Of a DNA stretch of 64,000 nt, positions 30,793 through 43,959 are shown one piece after another. Source of the DNA: Arenicola marina (Eukaryota > Annelida > Polychaeta > Arenicolidae); assembly GCA_964019135.1 (NCBI GenBank), contig OZ025248.1, forward strand, positions 68,454,119 through 68,518,118, in the 5' to 3' direction. The notes under the pieces are model-generated. The model did no database searches and was not told the DNA's origin. It saw only the letters and a program-made list of their open reading frames with translations. Numbering within the stretch: the first letter of the stretch is position 1; each line of letters begins with the position of its first letter. The position numbers and the translations under genes are program-made.

Positions 30793-30835
30793 AGGTTGAC
30801 ATCTAAGCTCACGGAAGAATCTATAAAGGGTCGGT

Positions 30836-31135
30836 GGGTTGGTTGTATATTGAGGACGATTTAAACACTTTATAAAAGAAGTTAAAACAACATTTCAGCG
30901 TTCGTTACTTTTGGTAGGTCCTAGATTCCTATCGGGTATGTCTGGTATTATTTTCCTCGCAGCTCGCTTCCAATCGTCGCGATCAAGGATTTTCATTAAT
31001 GGTGAACTGTGAATCTTAATATGAAATAACTGTGAATTGTGAAATCGCCAAGACATATCATGTATCCGCCCCATCCATTGTGTTTGGGGAGCCTTCAATT
31101 TAATTTATTGTGACCTGGGAATAAAGAAACATATC
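30836..31135. repeat. SINE-2 tail fragment and interspersed repeat B
   Basis: 30836-30880 resembles the tail of the SINE-2 family (TTGTATATTGAGGACG). 30990-31135 matches 45470-45500 plus 45778-45865 (landmarks GAACTGTGAAT, CATGTATCCGCCC, GACCTGG), where a SINE-2 splits the copy. Confidence 0.6.
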
Positions 31136-31194
31136 TTTCATGGATTGGGAAGAAATGCATCGCATATACAGGTTGACATGCTACGTCTTCCTTT

Positions 31195-31855
31195 GCACTC
31201 ACAATCCCTAGAGGTATAGGCGCTACGTATTTCTAACAACCCACAATCCACACCCACAATCCCTAGGGGTATACGCGATAGATATTTCTAACAACCCAAA
31301 TCCCTAGAGGTATAGGCGCTACGTATTTCTAACAACCCACAATCCACACCCACAATCCCTAGGGGTATACGCGATAGGTATTTCTAACAACCCAAATCCC
31401 TAGAGGTATAGGCGCTACGTATTTCTAACAACCCACAATCCACACCCACAATCCCTAGGGGTATACGCGATAGGTATTTCTAACAACCCAAATCCCTAGA
31501 GGTATAGGCGATACGTATTTCTAACAACCCACAATCCACACCCACAATCCCTAGAGGTATACGCGATAGGTATTTCCAACAACCCACAATCCCTAGAGGT
31601 ATACGCGATAGGTATTTCTAACAACCCACAGTCCCTAGAGGTATTGGCGATAGATATTTCTAACAACCCACAATCCCTAGAGGTATAGGCGATAGATATT
31701 TCTAACAACCCACAATCCCTAGAGGTATAGGCGATAGGTATTTCTAACAACCCACAGTCCCTAGAGGTATAGGCGATAGGTATTTCTAACAACCCACAAT
31801 CCCTAGAGGCATACGCGCTACGTAAGTTCATGCACTCACAAGCCCTGGAGGTATA
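31195..31855. repeat. 42-bp minisatellite, about 15 copies
   Basis: Units contain AATCCCTAGAGGTATA and TATTTCTAACAACCCAC. The left half has a longer higher-order unit with an extra AATCCACACCC piece. The minus-strand frame (YTSRDCGLLEIPIA repeats) stays open because 42 is a multiple of 3; I do not regard it as a gene. Confidence 0.9.
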
Positions 31856-31942
31856 CGCACTATTTCCTACACTTTGCCAGCCAATTGCGCAATTGTGACA
31901 TTCGGGTTGAGTCGATTGTTCGCGATAAACTCTCTTGAACAC

Positions 31943-32499
31943 CGTACCCTACCCTCTCAGGACAAAGCCGGTTTTTACATAACGCCCGCCACTGTCACTG
32001 GCGAGCATACCCTCAAGACTCGTGCCGCCCCACCACCGCCACCCATTCCACACCACTCACTCACGAATACACTTAATCCATACAATTGACATTCTATACC
32101 AGCTGTCCGATGAGAAGTGTTTCATGAGAGACCTAGGCGTGCAGTGACGCAGCATGCACTAACATGCTACCGTTAGTTATTAATACAATTAGTAGAGTTA
32201 ATTATTACTAGTGGCGTAAAGCCAAAATACTCCATTCAGTAATATAATGACGTGTCAGCAGTTTTAAGTCCAATGGCTTAATATCAGTTGCAGCTTTAAT
32301 TATTTCGGCTTGGTGGCAATTGTACATTTTACGCCGTGATATGATTTGGCATTGTGTCCGTTAGGATAAGATAAGATAAGATGAAAATTTAAAGATTAGG
32401 TAAATGTACATCTGATAATGAAAATATGCATTCAGCCATCTCGTTAAACCTTACCCATTACCTATGTTGCGCAATATGCACGAATCACAGTGAGACAAG
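31943..32499. other. Intergenic, no gene recognised
   Basis: No feature beyond a short GATAA run near 32365-32380. Confidence 0.5.
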
Positions 32500-32830
32500 T
32501 AAACATCAGAGCTTGACAGAATTGTTTTGAATTACTTAGCAGACTTAGCAAACTTTGTTTCCTTGTTGAGTATATTCCATAGCCTGTTGCCTTGCCACTC
32601 TAAGTAATTTTTGCCGTAAGCTGTTGTCTTAAAAGCTTGGCATAGAAACAGATGGCCCATTTGCTTTCCTTTAAATTATGCATCTCATAAAATAACTGGG
32701 CCCAATGTTGTTGATACTATTGTAAACTTGGTTTAACCCTACTTTTATCTTGCGATTGGAAAGCAGGCAAGGCATATAACACATTTCTCTTGCTGAGATA
32801 CCTAAACACAAACTTGTTAAGAATATAAAA
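32500..32830 (-). pseudogene. Degenerate C-terminal fragment of a LINE (weak)
   Basis: Minus-strand pieces read like the end of a non-LTR retrotransposon ORF2 (GKNYLEWQGNRLWNIL, then KSAK, a stop and FKTIL), resembling the common W-N-x-L plus FK-x-x-L ending. Frames are broken. No RT motif is visible. Confidence 0.35.
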
Positions 32831-33358
32831 TGTCAGGAAATCTCATGAGATAAACTGTAGAACAAATAATTAGGTTATCTAAACCAGAGTATCAGTTGTT
32901 TACACAAGTAAATTGAAGTAATGCCCTCACACAGGGTCAGCCAGGAAATACAGCCGTGTTACTCATGTTATATAATATGGTTAGATAGCGAAACGTTTAC
33001 TCTTGGTGGTGAACTCTTGCCCCGCGACAAAAATATCAGCGTTTATCTCTCAAGGAATGCCGAGGGTTGCCGCTTAAAACAGATCCGACAGACACTAGAG
33101 CCGAAATCTTATTTTCCGCATGAGGGTATCTCGAATGTTGCTGTAATGCTTACAAGAGAAAAAAATTTACTTCTTCTTCTAGAGCTTCTCCACGTGAACT
33201 CAAAGGGTTCTCAATTATATGCATATCATATAAATGCTATTTTAACGAGCTGCAATTCCTCCTTAGGCGCTCATGAATGATATTAACAGAGCGAGAACCC
33301 ATTGCATTGAGTTCGGGCAGCGTTAACTGATTCTGAGGCGTTTGAATGCACATATACG

Positions 33359-33830
33359 TCACTTAATATTCTGGTATCGACAGGTAGCTCTATCCAGTCT
33401 TCCTGTGCTGGGTAGAAACGATTTGTACAATACATTTAACCTTGTTTGAATTGGTGTCATATTTAGTGCATGAGCACTTCGTAATGGGTACATTGTTCTG
33501 GTGTTAACAGATAGTGGTACATGTAATAGTTTACACAAATAGGGCGGCCCCTTGGTGTAAAACATGTTGTGGAATAACATAAGTTTGGCTCGTTCCCGTC
33601 TTTTGGCAAGCGACTCCCACCCCAGCTCGTTATAGATCTTGATATGGTTCGTACACTTAATAGCGCCGCTTACCAAACGACCAGCCCTTAACTGCACCGA
33701 TTCAAGTTGTCACTTTCATATTGAATACATCCGTTTCAGGTAACACTCCCGTATTCTAAGGGTGGTCTAATAAATGCTTTATACATTATGTCTAGAGTCT
33801 TTCTGGACAGGCGATGACTCAAACGATCAG
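33359..33830 (-). pseudogene. LINE reverse transcriptase C-terminal relic
   Basis: The minus strand reads LSRKTLDIMYKAFIRPPLEY, a stop, ESDNL, a frame change, LRAGRLVSGAI, ELGWESLAKRRERAKL and finally SFLPSTGRL, the familiar order of the RT thumb and post-RT region in non-LTR elements. One stop and at least one frameshift break it. 5' truncated; no catalytic YADD motif is present. Confidence 0.75.
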
Positions 33831-33943
33831 TCTGCTATAGCCTTGAGATATATTTCGCTAATATGAGAAGATCAGGATAACCTTGAATTAAAGATGAGAC
33901 CGAGCTGTTTACATTCTTTCACAGATTTTATTTTGGCATTGCC

Positions 33944-34251
33944 CTTACCAGACCTGTCTCTAACTTATCACGGGGTGCCGTTAGAGCCAGGCAGCATTTG
34001 CTGTGTTGCAGCCCGTATTGGCGCGGCTGGCGCTGATCGAATAAATTGGCCCGAAAAAGCCCTGCCATTGCAAGTTAAGACAATAAATCAAAGTATTTTC
34101 TTTCCGCCAGGTCAGTAAATGGCATAAGGATTCAGTCGGATGAAAAACTGTGCGCCCTATACGCGAAAATATACGCTGCAACAACGCACAGACAGCAAAT
34201 GCTGCCTGGCTCTAACGGCACCCTGTGATAATTCGGGACAGGCCTGGTAAG
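33944..34251. mobile_element. MITE-like element with 60-bp inverted repeats
   Basis: Arms 33944-34004 and 34192-34251 are near-perfect reverse complements sharing GGTGCCGTTAGAGCCAGGCA. Flanks CATTGCCC and CATTGTCC (7 of 8 match) suggest an 8-bp target duplication, the hAT or P-type length. No coding capacity. Confidence 0.82.
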
Positions 34252-34873
34252 CATTGTCCATGCTATTGTAAACTTTTAATGCTATACCGCGCAATCGTTC
34301 GACACACAGAAAAGGTCCACCCACTCTATCCCCTAACTCTATATATCTTTATATAACATCATTGAAAACATATCTTAATACACGTTCCTGTATATTTTCG
34401 ATTTGGCGCTCGTTTTTCATATAAAACAATGCCACATAACAGGACAACAATTAAAATCCATTGATTTAGATACCCTAAATGATACATTGATACTTTTGCG
34501 AGCATTTTTTGCATAAACCTGATATGTGGTTGCCGAAATTTATCATGGAAGCCAGTTGAATCTCTAGTGATCTCACTACCGGTTCGGCTGGATGTAAGTT
34601 TGACACTATACATATGAAAAGCATATATTTATGTAAACTCTTTACAAAAAGAAACCCGCATTCATTATATCTTGGCCTTAAATTGGTTCATGGTTTTTCT
34701 TCACATGGAGACGTGTATCAAGTTATTCTAATTGTGGATCAATTTCAAGCAAAGAATGTTATAAACCTTGCACTACAGTAGGAGTTGAAATTGAAATAAA
34801 AAATATGTTCTCCTATCATATTTACCCAAGCCGCGTCCCATTTCGTAGAGACCACCACACAGATCGCCCTTAT
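34252..34873. other. Intergenic, no gene recognised
   Basis: AT-rich sequence without repeats or splice-flanked frames that I can support. Confidence 0.5.
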
Positions 34874-35375
34874 ACCCAGCTAATAAGTTAACGTCATGAC
34901 AACGTTGTTTTTTGGTTTGCGTTTTTGTTGAGATAACGTTAAAATGTACGGTTTTTTTTACGTTGCCCGAACGTTTTCAGATAACGTTGTCCGACATTTA
35001 GTCCAGTACTATAATTGTGCCTTCTGTGAGAAACAACTGCGTACGTGATGAATTAATCAGAAGCATGATTGCCAAATACAATCAATTACATATTGTTTTC
35101 ATGATGTCTATTTTTGCAGGTAACGTTGTCCTAACGTTGGGAAAATGTCCACGCTCGATTTCTCACCATTTTGTATTCATAGCAACTGCTACACGCAGCC
35201 AAGTTCCATTAGTCACTACACATGGCAAAGGTTTTATTTTTATGGGATAAAGGCTAGCAAATATTACTACAATGTTTGCGACGAACGTTGTAACAACGTT
35301 GTCCTGATGTTAACTTTGAGATGACGTGATTACAACCAAAAACCAACGTGTGCGAACGTTGTGTGTTAGCTAGGT
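34874..35375. mobile_element. AACGTTGT-rich inverted-repeat element
   Basis: The left end (CCAGCTAATAAG...ACAACGTTGTTTTTTGGT) and right end (ACCAAC...GAACGTTGTGTGTTAGCTAGG) are loosely complementary. The palindrome AACGTT recurs about eight times inside. Ends are imprecise. No transposase. Confidence 0.45.
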
Positions 35376-35399
35376 ACATACTGCAAAAACAACAGCTTC

Positions 35400-35620
35400 T
35401 CACAGTGAATGTAATTAACATTTAATGTTCCTATATCACGATATAATTAATATCGAGATATCAATCATACCGCACAAACAAACTGGGTCCATAAACATTG
35501 AACACAATTAACATATATACTTAATATATTATAATTAATATAACTAAACATTTACTGGCCTATATATCACGATATAATTAATCCCCAGATATCAGTCATT
35601 TATGTACGAGGTAATGTTTC
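35400..35620. repeat. Diverged direct duplication, offset about 130 bp
   Basis: ATATCACGATATAATTAAT occurs near 35431 and 35563 with matching flanks (ATATCAATCAT and ATATCAGTCAT). AT-rich. Confidence 0.6.
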
Positions 35621-36149
35621 ACTGTATATCTGATAAATACCTATAAAGACTTAACGTACCCAGACTGAGGATTACTGTTGCACTCGTCATGGCTGCGGTC
35701 CTTTTGTCACGACGCCCGGGGAGGCCGGCAGTTCTGTCCCCTCGGTGGGGGGGAGGGGGGGAGGGGGGAGTACGTGGGAGTATTTGGGTGGCAACACATT
35801 AGTATACATCAATACACTTCACCCGGGCCTGACGTCATGCTTAGTCGCCAAAAATACCACTACCACCATGAGCCCCACCCCGATCCCCTCCCCCACCGCG
35901 ACCCTCTGCCTCACCCTTCAGATCCCCTGCCCCACCCGACTCGCTCTTCTACCCCCCCCCCCCACTACCTCTCATCTGCCAGTCCGCAGAGTGCGCTGAT
36001 GATAATCGCTCAGCCTGTTATCAGGCGTTAGCAAGCAAAGGCTTCAAGCGAGTAGTTTTTCTCTAAGATCATCGATAATTGTCTGTCCTGATTATCACTA
36101 GTAGCAACTGTAAGTTTGGACATCAACGTAATACACAACACTTAACATA

Positions 36150-36500
36150 GAGCGATTCGGTGCAATGTGTTCACTGGTGTACACCATATTTGACCTAGAT
36201 CGATTCGGTGCCCTATATGTTCACTGGTGTACACCATATTTGACCTAGATCGATTTGGTGCCCTATATGTTCACTGGTGTACACCATATTTGACCTAGAT
36301 CGATTCGGTGCACTATATGTTCACTGGTGTACACCATGGTTGACCTAGATCGATTCGGTGCACTATATGTTCACTGGTGTACACCATGGTTGACCTAGAT
36401 CGATTCGGTGCACTATATGTTCACTGGTGTACAACATGGTTGACCTAGATCGATTCGGTGCACTATATGTTGACTGGTGTACACCATGGTTGACCTAGAT
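36150..36500. repeat. 50-bp minisatellite, 7 copies
   Basis: Exact period 50 with unit landmarks TTCACTGGTGTACACCAT and GACCTAGATCGATTCGGTG. Copies differ at one to three sites, with a gradient from ATATT on the left to GGTT on the right. Confidence 0.95.
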
Positions 36501-37054
36501 TGATTCGCCAAAGACAAAGTCACGTGGGAGACAGGAATAAGAAACCTGCTGTTCAGATATGTTTTCTGTCATTTATGGATCATTTTGAAATCGTTGTTGT
36601 AAATCTGTTGTTTATTGGATATAATCACAGCTTCAGCGGCATTTTGGTACAATGGAGTACAACTGTAAGTGAAACATAAACCGTGCAAAACTAGTGTAGT
36701 ATCAAGACTTCGCTGATATTTGACAATTGTCCATGGTGTGTGAAAATTCATAGTCGCAGGTTGGCTCTGTCAAGTGTTCTTCACAGGAATATTTGGCCGG
36801 CGTGAGTCACCAATGGAACAAAGCCCGGAGTGAAAATCGACTTTTTATGTCTATATTCTTCCTTATAAGCGTGAGAGTTTCCCAGCAGAGCTATTTTGTA
36901 TCCATCGTAAGAATGTTACCTCTCAATCTTCATCTGCACTTCGAAACATAGCTGCTTGTACGAAAAATGAGTTTGTAACAGCACTGATCCCCAGCATGGG
37001 TTCAATTTATTTTTTAACCGTCAATGAACATTTTATTGGCTTTTCCTACCATAC
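36501..37054. other. Intergenic, no gene recognised
   Basis: Possibly the 5' part of the retroelement relic that follows; no motif can be assigned. Confidence 0.4.
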
Positions 37055-37603
37055 ATGCTTGTAATTCTTTCCCCCATCAAACTAGCTTCAGTCCTGTTGT
37101 ATTCCAACACACGACAAGCCCACCTAAATAATGTTATATATCAATATATTTACACGCCATTCATGCGAGAAGCTTCTCAGCGAGCCAGGGATATCCTCTC
37201 ACAAAATTGGTACTCCAATGTGTGTGACAATACAAAGCTGGCACCAGAATATTGCTGCTATAAAACTCTGTGGTTAAACCCCGAGCGCTCCCTCACATCT
37301 GCACGATTCAAACGTTTGCGTAGCGTGTATAGCAAATTCCGATGCGCGAATCATAATTTGATGATCGAAAAAGGTCGACATTTAAATTTACCCTTTCAAG
37401 AAAGGCAATGCGTCCATTGTCAACGCGTCGGGGTAGATGAAGTCGAGTCACAAGCTCACTTTTTACTAAAGTGCTCGTTGTATGACGATATTCGTGCACT
37501 CTACATAAAGAATTACTATTATACGTTCCCAACAATGGATAAATTTGCAGAGCTTTTGTGCAAAAACCACGAGCGATTATGTCGAATTTATGTAAATGTA
37601 TAG
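37055..37603 (+). pseudogene. Retroelement-derived ORF with C-terminal cysteine/histidine motif
   Basis: A 182-residue open frame. Its second half (GRHLNLPFQERQCVHC, then EVESQAHFLLKCSLYDDIR) matches the C-x2-C...H-x4-C tail found at the end of many invertebrate non-LTR retrotransposon ORF2 proteins and related orphan ORFs. No RT core is present, so it is a 5'-truncated fragment. The frame is intact, so insertion was recent or the fragment is selectively neutral and short-lived. Confidence 0.6.
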
Positions 37604-37904
37604 GCTCGGCTCTGCAAAGGAAATACCAGAGTGGTTAATGAAACTTCCCACATTCACTTGTCATATAGTTTGTTTCGTACTGTCATGAGTGTGTTTTGGT
37701 TCTTTTTGCTGTTATTTGGTGTGTGTACCTTGACAGGAGGCCAGCCTATAGTACGAAATAAACTATCTATACAGCTATGCACGTCATTCCTGTATATACA
37801 TGTAGAGTCAATACTCGTACTTCGATATATATATATTAATGTATACATATATTAACACCCGTAGGAAAATATCGCATAGAAAATCTATACAAAATTAAAT
37901 AGAA

Positions 37905-38685
37905 TTTCCATAGAGTCTCCATAGAATTTCCATAGAATTTCCATAGAGTTTTCATAGATTTTCCATAGAGTTTACATAGAATTTCCATATAGTTTCCATA
38001 GTTTTCATAGAATTTTCATAGAATGTCCATAGAATTTCCATAGAGTTTCCATAGAATTTCCATGGAGTTTCCATAGAATTTCCATAGAGTTTCCATCGAG
38101 TTTCCATAGAATTTCCAAAGTTTCTACAGAGTTTTCACAGAGTTTCCATAGAATTTCCATAGAATTTCCACAGTTTCCATAGAATTTCCATAGATTTCGA
38201 TAGAGTTTTCATTGAGTTTCCATACAGTTTCCACAGAGGTTTCACAGAGTTTACATAGAATTTCCATAGAATTTCCACAGTTTCCACAGTTTCGAGGCCG
38301 GCTCGGTAGCTCAGTGGGTTTGAGCGCTCGCCTTGAGTGCTCTGGCCACCTGAGAGCCAAACGGCACATTGATACGTGGTTTGCGCCCCGTTGTTGTCAT
38401 GTCTGTGTGGTCGCAGGATAAAGATCCCACGTCCTTCTTCGAAAAGAGTAAGGGGTTACCCCAGGGGATATGTCTGCACTCTTCCTTCCTTCTCCCATCG
38501 ACGCGATATGACCAAAAGTTGTTAAAGCGTCCTGAATATACAACTGACCAACCATACAGTTTCAATAGAGTTTCCATAGAGTTTCCGTACAATTTCCATA
38601 GAGTTTCCATAGAGTTTCCGTACAATTTCCATAGAGTTTCCATAGAGTTTCCGTACAATTTCCATAGAGTTTCCATAGAGCAGAT
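37905..38685. repeat. 11-bp minisatellite split by a SINE-2
   Basis: Degenerate TTTCCATAGA(A/G) units fill 37905-38285 and resume at 38560-38685, in a regular longer pattern in the second part. A related TCTATAGAA-rich stretch follows to about 38985. Confidence 0.9.
38287..38560 (+). mobile_element. tRNA-derived SINE-2 inside the 11-bp array
   Basis: The head is tRNA-like (TAGCTCAGTGGGTT A box; degenerate B box), the body contains TGTGGTCGCAGGATAAAGAT, and the tail is GTCCTGAATATACAACTGACC. The array sequence ACAGTTTC appears on both sides, so the target duplication cannot be told from the repeat. Confidence 0.8.
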
Positions 38686-39426
38686 TTTAATGTCGCCCTG
38701 TGTGAGTTCAACATCAGCTCCGTCTCCTGCAAATGTACCTGATCATAACCGGAAACGAGAGGAAAAAATGGCCATGTCGAAGCATTATCTCTAGATACGT
38801 TCTATAGAAACTAATTGCTCTATAGAAGTATCCCAACATCTTTTATGGAAATTATTTTTTCTACAGAAATATCTATTTACGTCCTATAGAAAATAAGTGT
38901 TCTATACAATTATGGACAAACGTTCTGTGGAAAATCATACTTCAATCTATTTTTCTACAGAACTTCTATAGAGTTCTATAAAATGTTTTGCTACGGGCAG
39001 GTATACCGCATCGACTATTATTCTGAGCGGGATCTGATAGAGTGTTATGCCGCACCTAATGATGTTTATGGTCCTTAATGCGTAACATGTGTGTCACTAT
39101 ATTTCACTGCACCCCACACCGAGGTGTCGACTTCCAACCTTCAGTGTCGTGAAAGGCAGCAGTGTTACCTTTTAATGCCTCGATGTCTCCAAGGAACGTG
39201 TTCGCAAAGCTGGTGTTTGCACGCATAAGTGCCATAAATCGTCATATTATCGCTCGCCAATTATTCTGTGATGTCGAGTTGCGAGTGAAGTGGCACACGT
39301 GGGGTTAGCTACGTCATTGTGCTTCCATATGGAATTAGATGCGCTTATGATATCATTCGTTTGGGATCATATTTTCCTTCTGGCTGCAATAGCCTACCAG
39401 AATTAGCAGCAGCAGACAGCTGTGTC

Positions 39427-39620
39427 GTTGCAAAATGTCCGTCCACGATTTTCGTTACAAAATGTCCACCCAAAAACAACTTTCGTCATTGCAAAATGAC
39501 CCCCAGTTGCAAAATGTTCGCCCAAGGTTCAGGACGTCGTTGCCAAATGTCCGCCCGTTGTCAAATGTCCACCCATTTTGTCATGATTGTTGCAAAATGT
39601 CCGTCCGAAAACGTCCACTA
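39427..39620. repeat. Short TTGCAAAATGTCCxCCC repeats
   Basis: About eight irregular copies of TTGCAAAATGTCC or TGTCAAATGTCC, spaced 17-30 bases. Low coding potential. Confidence 0.7.
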
Positions 39621-39824
39621 TGAGACTTTATTGGACTGAGTAGAAGAACTATATCTGATGTTTATATTTAAATCTTCTCATTTGTCTCAGGCTCGGTCTC
39701 GGACACAGAAAATGCATCTTCTGCCCCGGGAAAAGAGAGAGAAAACGGCGAGCACATATATAACCAGACCCAACCATATGTAGCCGTCCCCCCCCCCAAC
39801 CCCTCCTCCCCTGTTTGTGTCGAT

Positions 39825-42800
39825 CAGTAGATGTCGAACGGTTTGTGTCGAATGGTAGATGTCGAACGATTTGTGTCGAACGGTAGGTGTCGAACGGTAG
39901 GTGTCGAACTGTTTGTGTCGAACGGTGGATGTCGAACGATTTGTGTCGAACGGCAGATGTCGAACTGTTTGTATCGATCGGTAGATGTCGAACTGTTTGT
40001 ATCGAACGGTAGATGTCGAATGGTAGATGTCGAACGGTTTGCGTCGAACGGACGGTAGATGTCGAATGGTAGATGTCGAATGGTAGATGTCGAACTATTT
40101 GTGTCGAATGGTAAATGTCGATCTGTTTGTATCGATCGGTAGATGTCGAACGGTTTGTGTCGAACGGTAGATATCGAACGGTTTGTGTCGAACGGTAGAT
40201 GTCGAATGGTAGATGTCGAACGATTTGTATCGAACGGTACATGTCGAACGGTAGGTGTCGAACGGTAGGTGTCGAACGGTAGGTGTTGAACGGGTTGTGG
40301 CGAACGGTAGATGTCGAACTGTTTGTATCGATCGGTAGATGTCGAACAGTTTGTGTCGAACCGTAGATGTCGAATGGTAGATGTCGAACGGTTTGTGTCG
40401 AACGATAGATGTCGAATGGTAGATGTCGAACTATTTGTGTCGAACGGTAGATGTCGAACTGTTTGTATCGATCGGTAGATGTCGAACGGTAGATGTCGAA
40501 CTGTTTATGTCGAACGGTAGATGTCGAACGGTTTGTGTCGAACGGTAGATGTCGATCGGTAGATGTCGAACGGTTTATGTCGAACGGTAGATGTCGAACG
40601 GTAGATGTCGAACGGTTTGTGTCGAACGGTAGATGTCGAACGGTAGATGTCGAACGGTTTCTGTCGAACGGTAGATGTCGAACGGTAGATGTCGAATGGT
40701 AGATGTCGAACGGTTTGTATCGATCGGTAGATGTCGAACGGTTTATGTCGAACGGTAGATGTCGAACGGTAGATGTCGAACGGTTTGTGTCGAACGGTAG
40801 ATGTCGAACGGTTTATGTCGAACGGTTTATGTCGAACGGTAGATGTCGAACGGTAGATGTCGAACGGTTTGTGTCGAACGGTAGATGTCGAACGGTAGAT
40901 GTCGAACGGTAGATGTCGAACGGTAGATGTCGAACTATTTGTGTCGAACGGTAGATGTCGAACGGTTTGTATCGAACGTTAGATGTCGAAGGGTTTGTGT
41001 CGAACGGTAGATATCGAACGGTTAGTGTCGAACGGTAGATGTCGAACGGTAGATGTCGAACGGTATATGTCGAACGGTTTGTGTTGAACGGTTTGTGTCG
41101 AACGGTTTGTATCGAACGGTTTGTGTCGAAAGGTAGGAGTCGAACGGTAGATGTCGAACGATTTGTTTCGAACGGTAGATGTCGAACGGTTTGTTTCGAA
41201 CGGTGGATGTCGCACGGTTTGTGTCGTACGGTAGATGATGAACGGTTTGTGTCGAAGGGTAGATGTCGAACGGTTTCTGTCGAACGGTAGATGTCGAACG
41301 GTAGATGTCGAATGGTAGATGTCGAATGGTAGATGTCGAACTATTTGTGTCGAATGGTAGATGTCGAACGGTTTGTGTTGAACGGTAGATATCGAACGGT
41401 TTGTGTCGAACGGTAGATGTCGAATGGTAGATGTCGAACGATTTGTATCGAACGGTACATGTCGAACGGAAGGTGTCGAACGGTAGGTGTTGAACGGTAG
41501 GTGTCGAACGGTAGGTGTTGAACGGGTTGTGGCGAACGGTAGATGTCGAACTGTTTGTATCGATCGGTAGATGTCGAACAGTTTGTGTCGAACCGTAGAT
41601 GTCGAGTGGTAGATGTGGAACGGTTTGTGTCGAACGGTAGATGTCGAATGGTAGATGTCGAACTATGTGTGTCGAACAGTAGATGTCGAACTATTTGTAT
41701 CGATCGGTAGATGTCGAACGGTAGATGTCGAACTGTGTGTATCGATCGGTAGATGTCGAACGGTTTATGTCGAACGGGAGATGTCGAACGGTAGATGTCG
41801 AACGGTTTGTGTCGAACGGTAGATGTCGAACGGTAGATGTTAAACTGTTTGTGTCGAACGGTAGATGTCGAACGGTTTCTGTCGAACGGTAGATGTCGAA
41901 CGGTAGATGTCGAACGGTTTGTGTCGAACGGTAGATGTCGAACGGTTTCTGTCGAACGGTAGATGTCGAACGGTTTGTATCGATCGGTAGATGTCGAACG
42001 GTTTATGTCGAACGGTAGATGTCGAACGGTAGATGTCGAACGGTTTGTGTCGAACGGTAGATGTCGGACGGTTTCTGTCGAACGGTAGATGTCGAACGGT
42101 AGATGTCGAACTATTTGTGTCGAACGGTAGATGTCGAGCGGTTTGTATCGAACGTTAGATGTCGAAGGGTTTGTGTCGAACGGGAGATGTCAAACGGTTT
42201 GTGTTGAACGGTAGCTGTCGAACGGTTTGTGTCGAACGGTAGATGTCGAACGGTAGATGTCGAACGGTAGGTGTTGAATGGTAGATGTCGCACGGTTTGT
42301 GTCGAACGGTAACTGTCGAACGGTAGATGTCGAACGGTAGATGTCGAACGGTATATGTCGAACGGTTTGTGTCGAACGGTTTGTATCGAACGGTAGATGT
42401 CGAAAAGTAGGAGGTAGATGTCGAATGGTAGATGTCGAACGGTTTGTTTCGAACGGTGGATGTCGCACGGTTTGTGTCGTACGGTAGATGATGAACGGTT
42501 TGTGTCGAAGGTAGATGTCGAACGGTTTCTGTCGAACGGTAGATGTCGAACGGTAGATGTCGAATGGTAGATTTCGAACGGTTTGTATCGATCGGTAGAT
42601 GTCGAACGGTTTCTGCCGAACGGTAGATGTCGAACGGTTTCTGTCGAACGGTAGATGTCGAACGGTAGATGTCGAACTGTTTGTATCGATCGGTAGATGT
42701 CGAACGGTTTATGTCGAACGGTAGATGTCGAACGGTAGATGTCGAACGGTTTATGTCGAACGGTAGATGTCGAACTGTTTGTGTCGAACGGTAGATGTCG

Positions 42801-43610
42801 AACGGTTTCTGTCGAACGGTAGATGTCGAACGGTAGATGTCGAACGGTAGATGTCGAACGGTAGATGTCGAACTATTTGTGTCAAACGGTAGATGTCGAA
42901 CGGTTTGTATCGAACGTTAGATGTCGAAGGGTTTGTGTCGAACGGTAGATGTCAAACGGTTTGTGTTGAACGGTAGCTGTCGAACGGTTTGTGTCGAACG
43001 GTAGATGTCGAACGGTTTGTGTCGAACGGTAGATGTCGAACGGTAGGTGTTGAATGGTGGATGTCGCACGGTTTGTGTCGAACGGTAACTGTCGAACGGT
43101 AGATGTCGAACGGTAGATGTCGAACAGTATATGTCGAGCGGTTTGTGTCGAACGGTTTCTGTCGAACGGTTAGTATCGAACGGTTTGTGTCGAAAGGTAG
43201 GAGTCGAACGGTAGTTGTCGAATGGTAAATGTCGAACGATTTGTTTCGAACGGTAGATGTCGAACGGTTTGTTTCGAACGGTGGATGTCGCACGGTTTGT
43301 GTCGTACGGTAGATGATGAACGGTTGTGTCGAAGGGTAGATGTCGAACGGTAGATGTCGAACGGTTTGTGTCGAACGGTTTGTGTCGAACGGTTTGTGTC
43401 GAACCGTTTGTGTCGAAAGGTAAGAGTCGAACGGTAGATGTCTAATGATAGATGTCGAACGATTTGTTTCGAAAGGTAGATGTCGAATGGTAGATGTCGA
43501 ACGATTTGTTTCGAAGGGTAGATGTCGAACGGTTTGTTTCGAACGGTAGATGTCGAACGGTTTGTTTCGAACGGTAGATGTCGAACGGTTTGTTTCGAAC
43601 GGTACATTGT
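39825..43610. repeat. 14-bp satellite, about 270 units, 3.8 kb
   Basis: Two unit types alternate irregularly, GGTAGATGTCGAAC and GGTTTGTGTCGAAC, with variants (ATCGATC, TTTCGAAC, GTGTTGAAC). Larger blocks are themselves repeated (for example 40700-41300 resembles 42000-42540 and 42900-43320), showing higher-order duplication. Since 14 units of 3 bases give no stops in some frames, frames on both strands stay open; they are not genes. Confidence 0.97.
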
Positions 43611-43959
43611 ATGCAAAATGTGAATCTGTCAGATTATTATGGAACCCTTTGTTCACCTTTATTAGAGCTATTTGTTATTTGTGGAATTAATGTACTATGA
43701 GCCTAATGGTCTTATAAACCTCGAACTCGTCCCTCTTAAGCGGCTGTACCTGTAGATATACATATGAAACACCCGGGGAGAATATACAACGCAAGGAATA
43801 CTGGATATTCTCTACGTATTACTCCTGCACGCTGACGTCATACGGGATATAGATAGGGAGAACGACTGTGCCATGAGACCTAGATGAGGTCAATAATATT
43901 CAACGCCTTTAAAACAGTATATTTCCCTTAATAAAAAAAATGCCCTCACCGATCCCACC

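Noticed and set aside
31496..31942. 148-codon minus frame with 14-residue repeats
   Set aside because: 42-bp minisatellite, multiple of three by chance; no start context or flanking exons.
39649..43656. Open frames on both strands rich in RSTSTVRHLPFD or VERFVSNGRC
   Set aside because: By-products of the 14-bp satellite.
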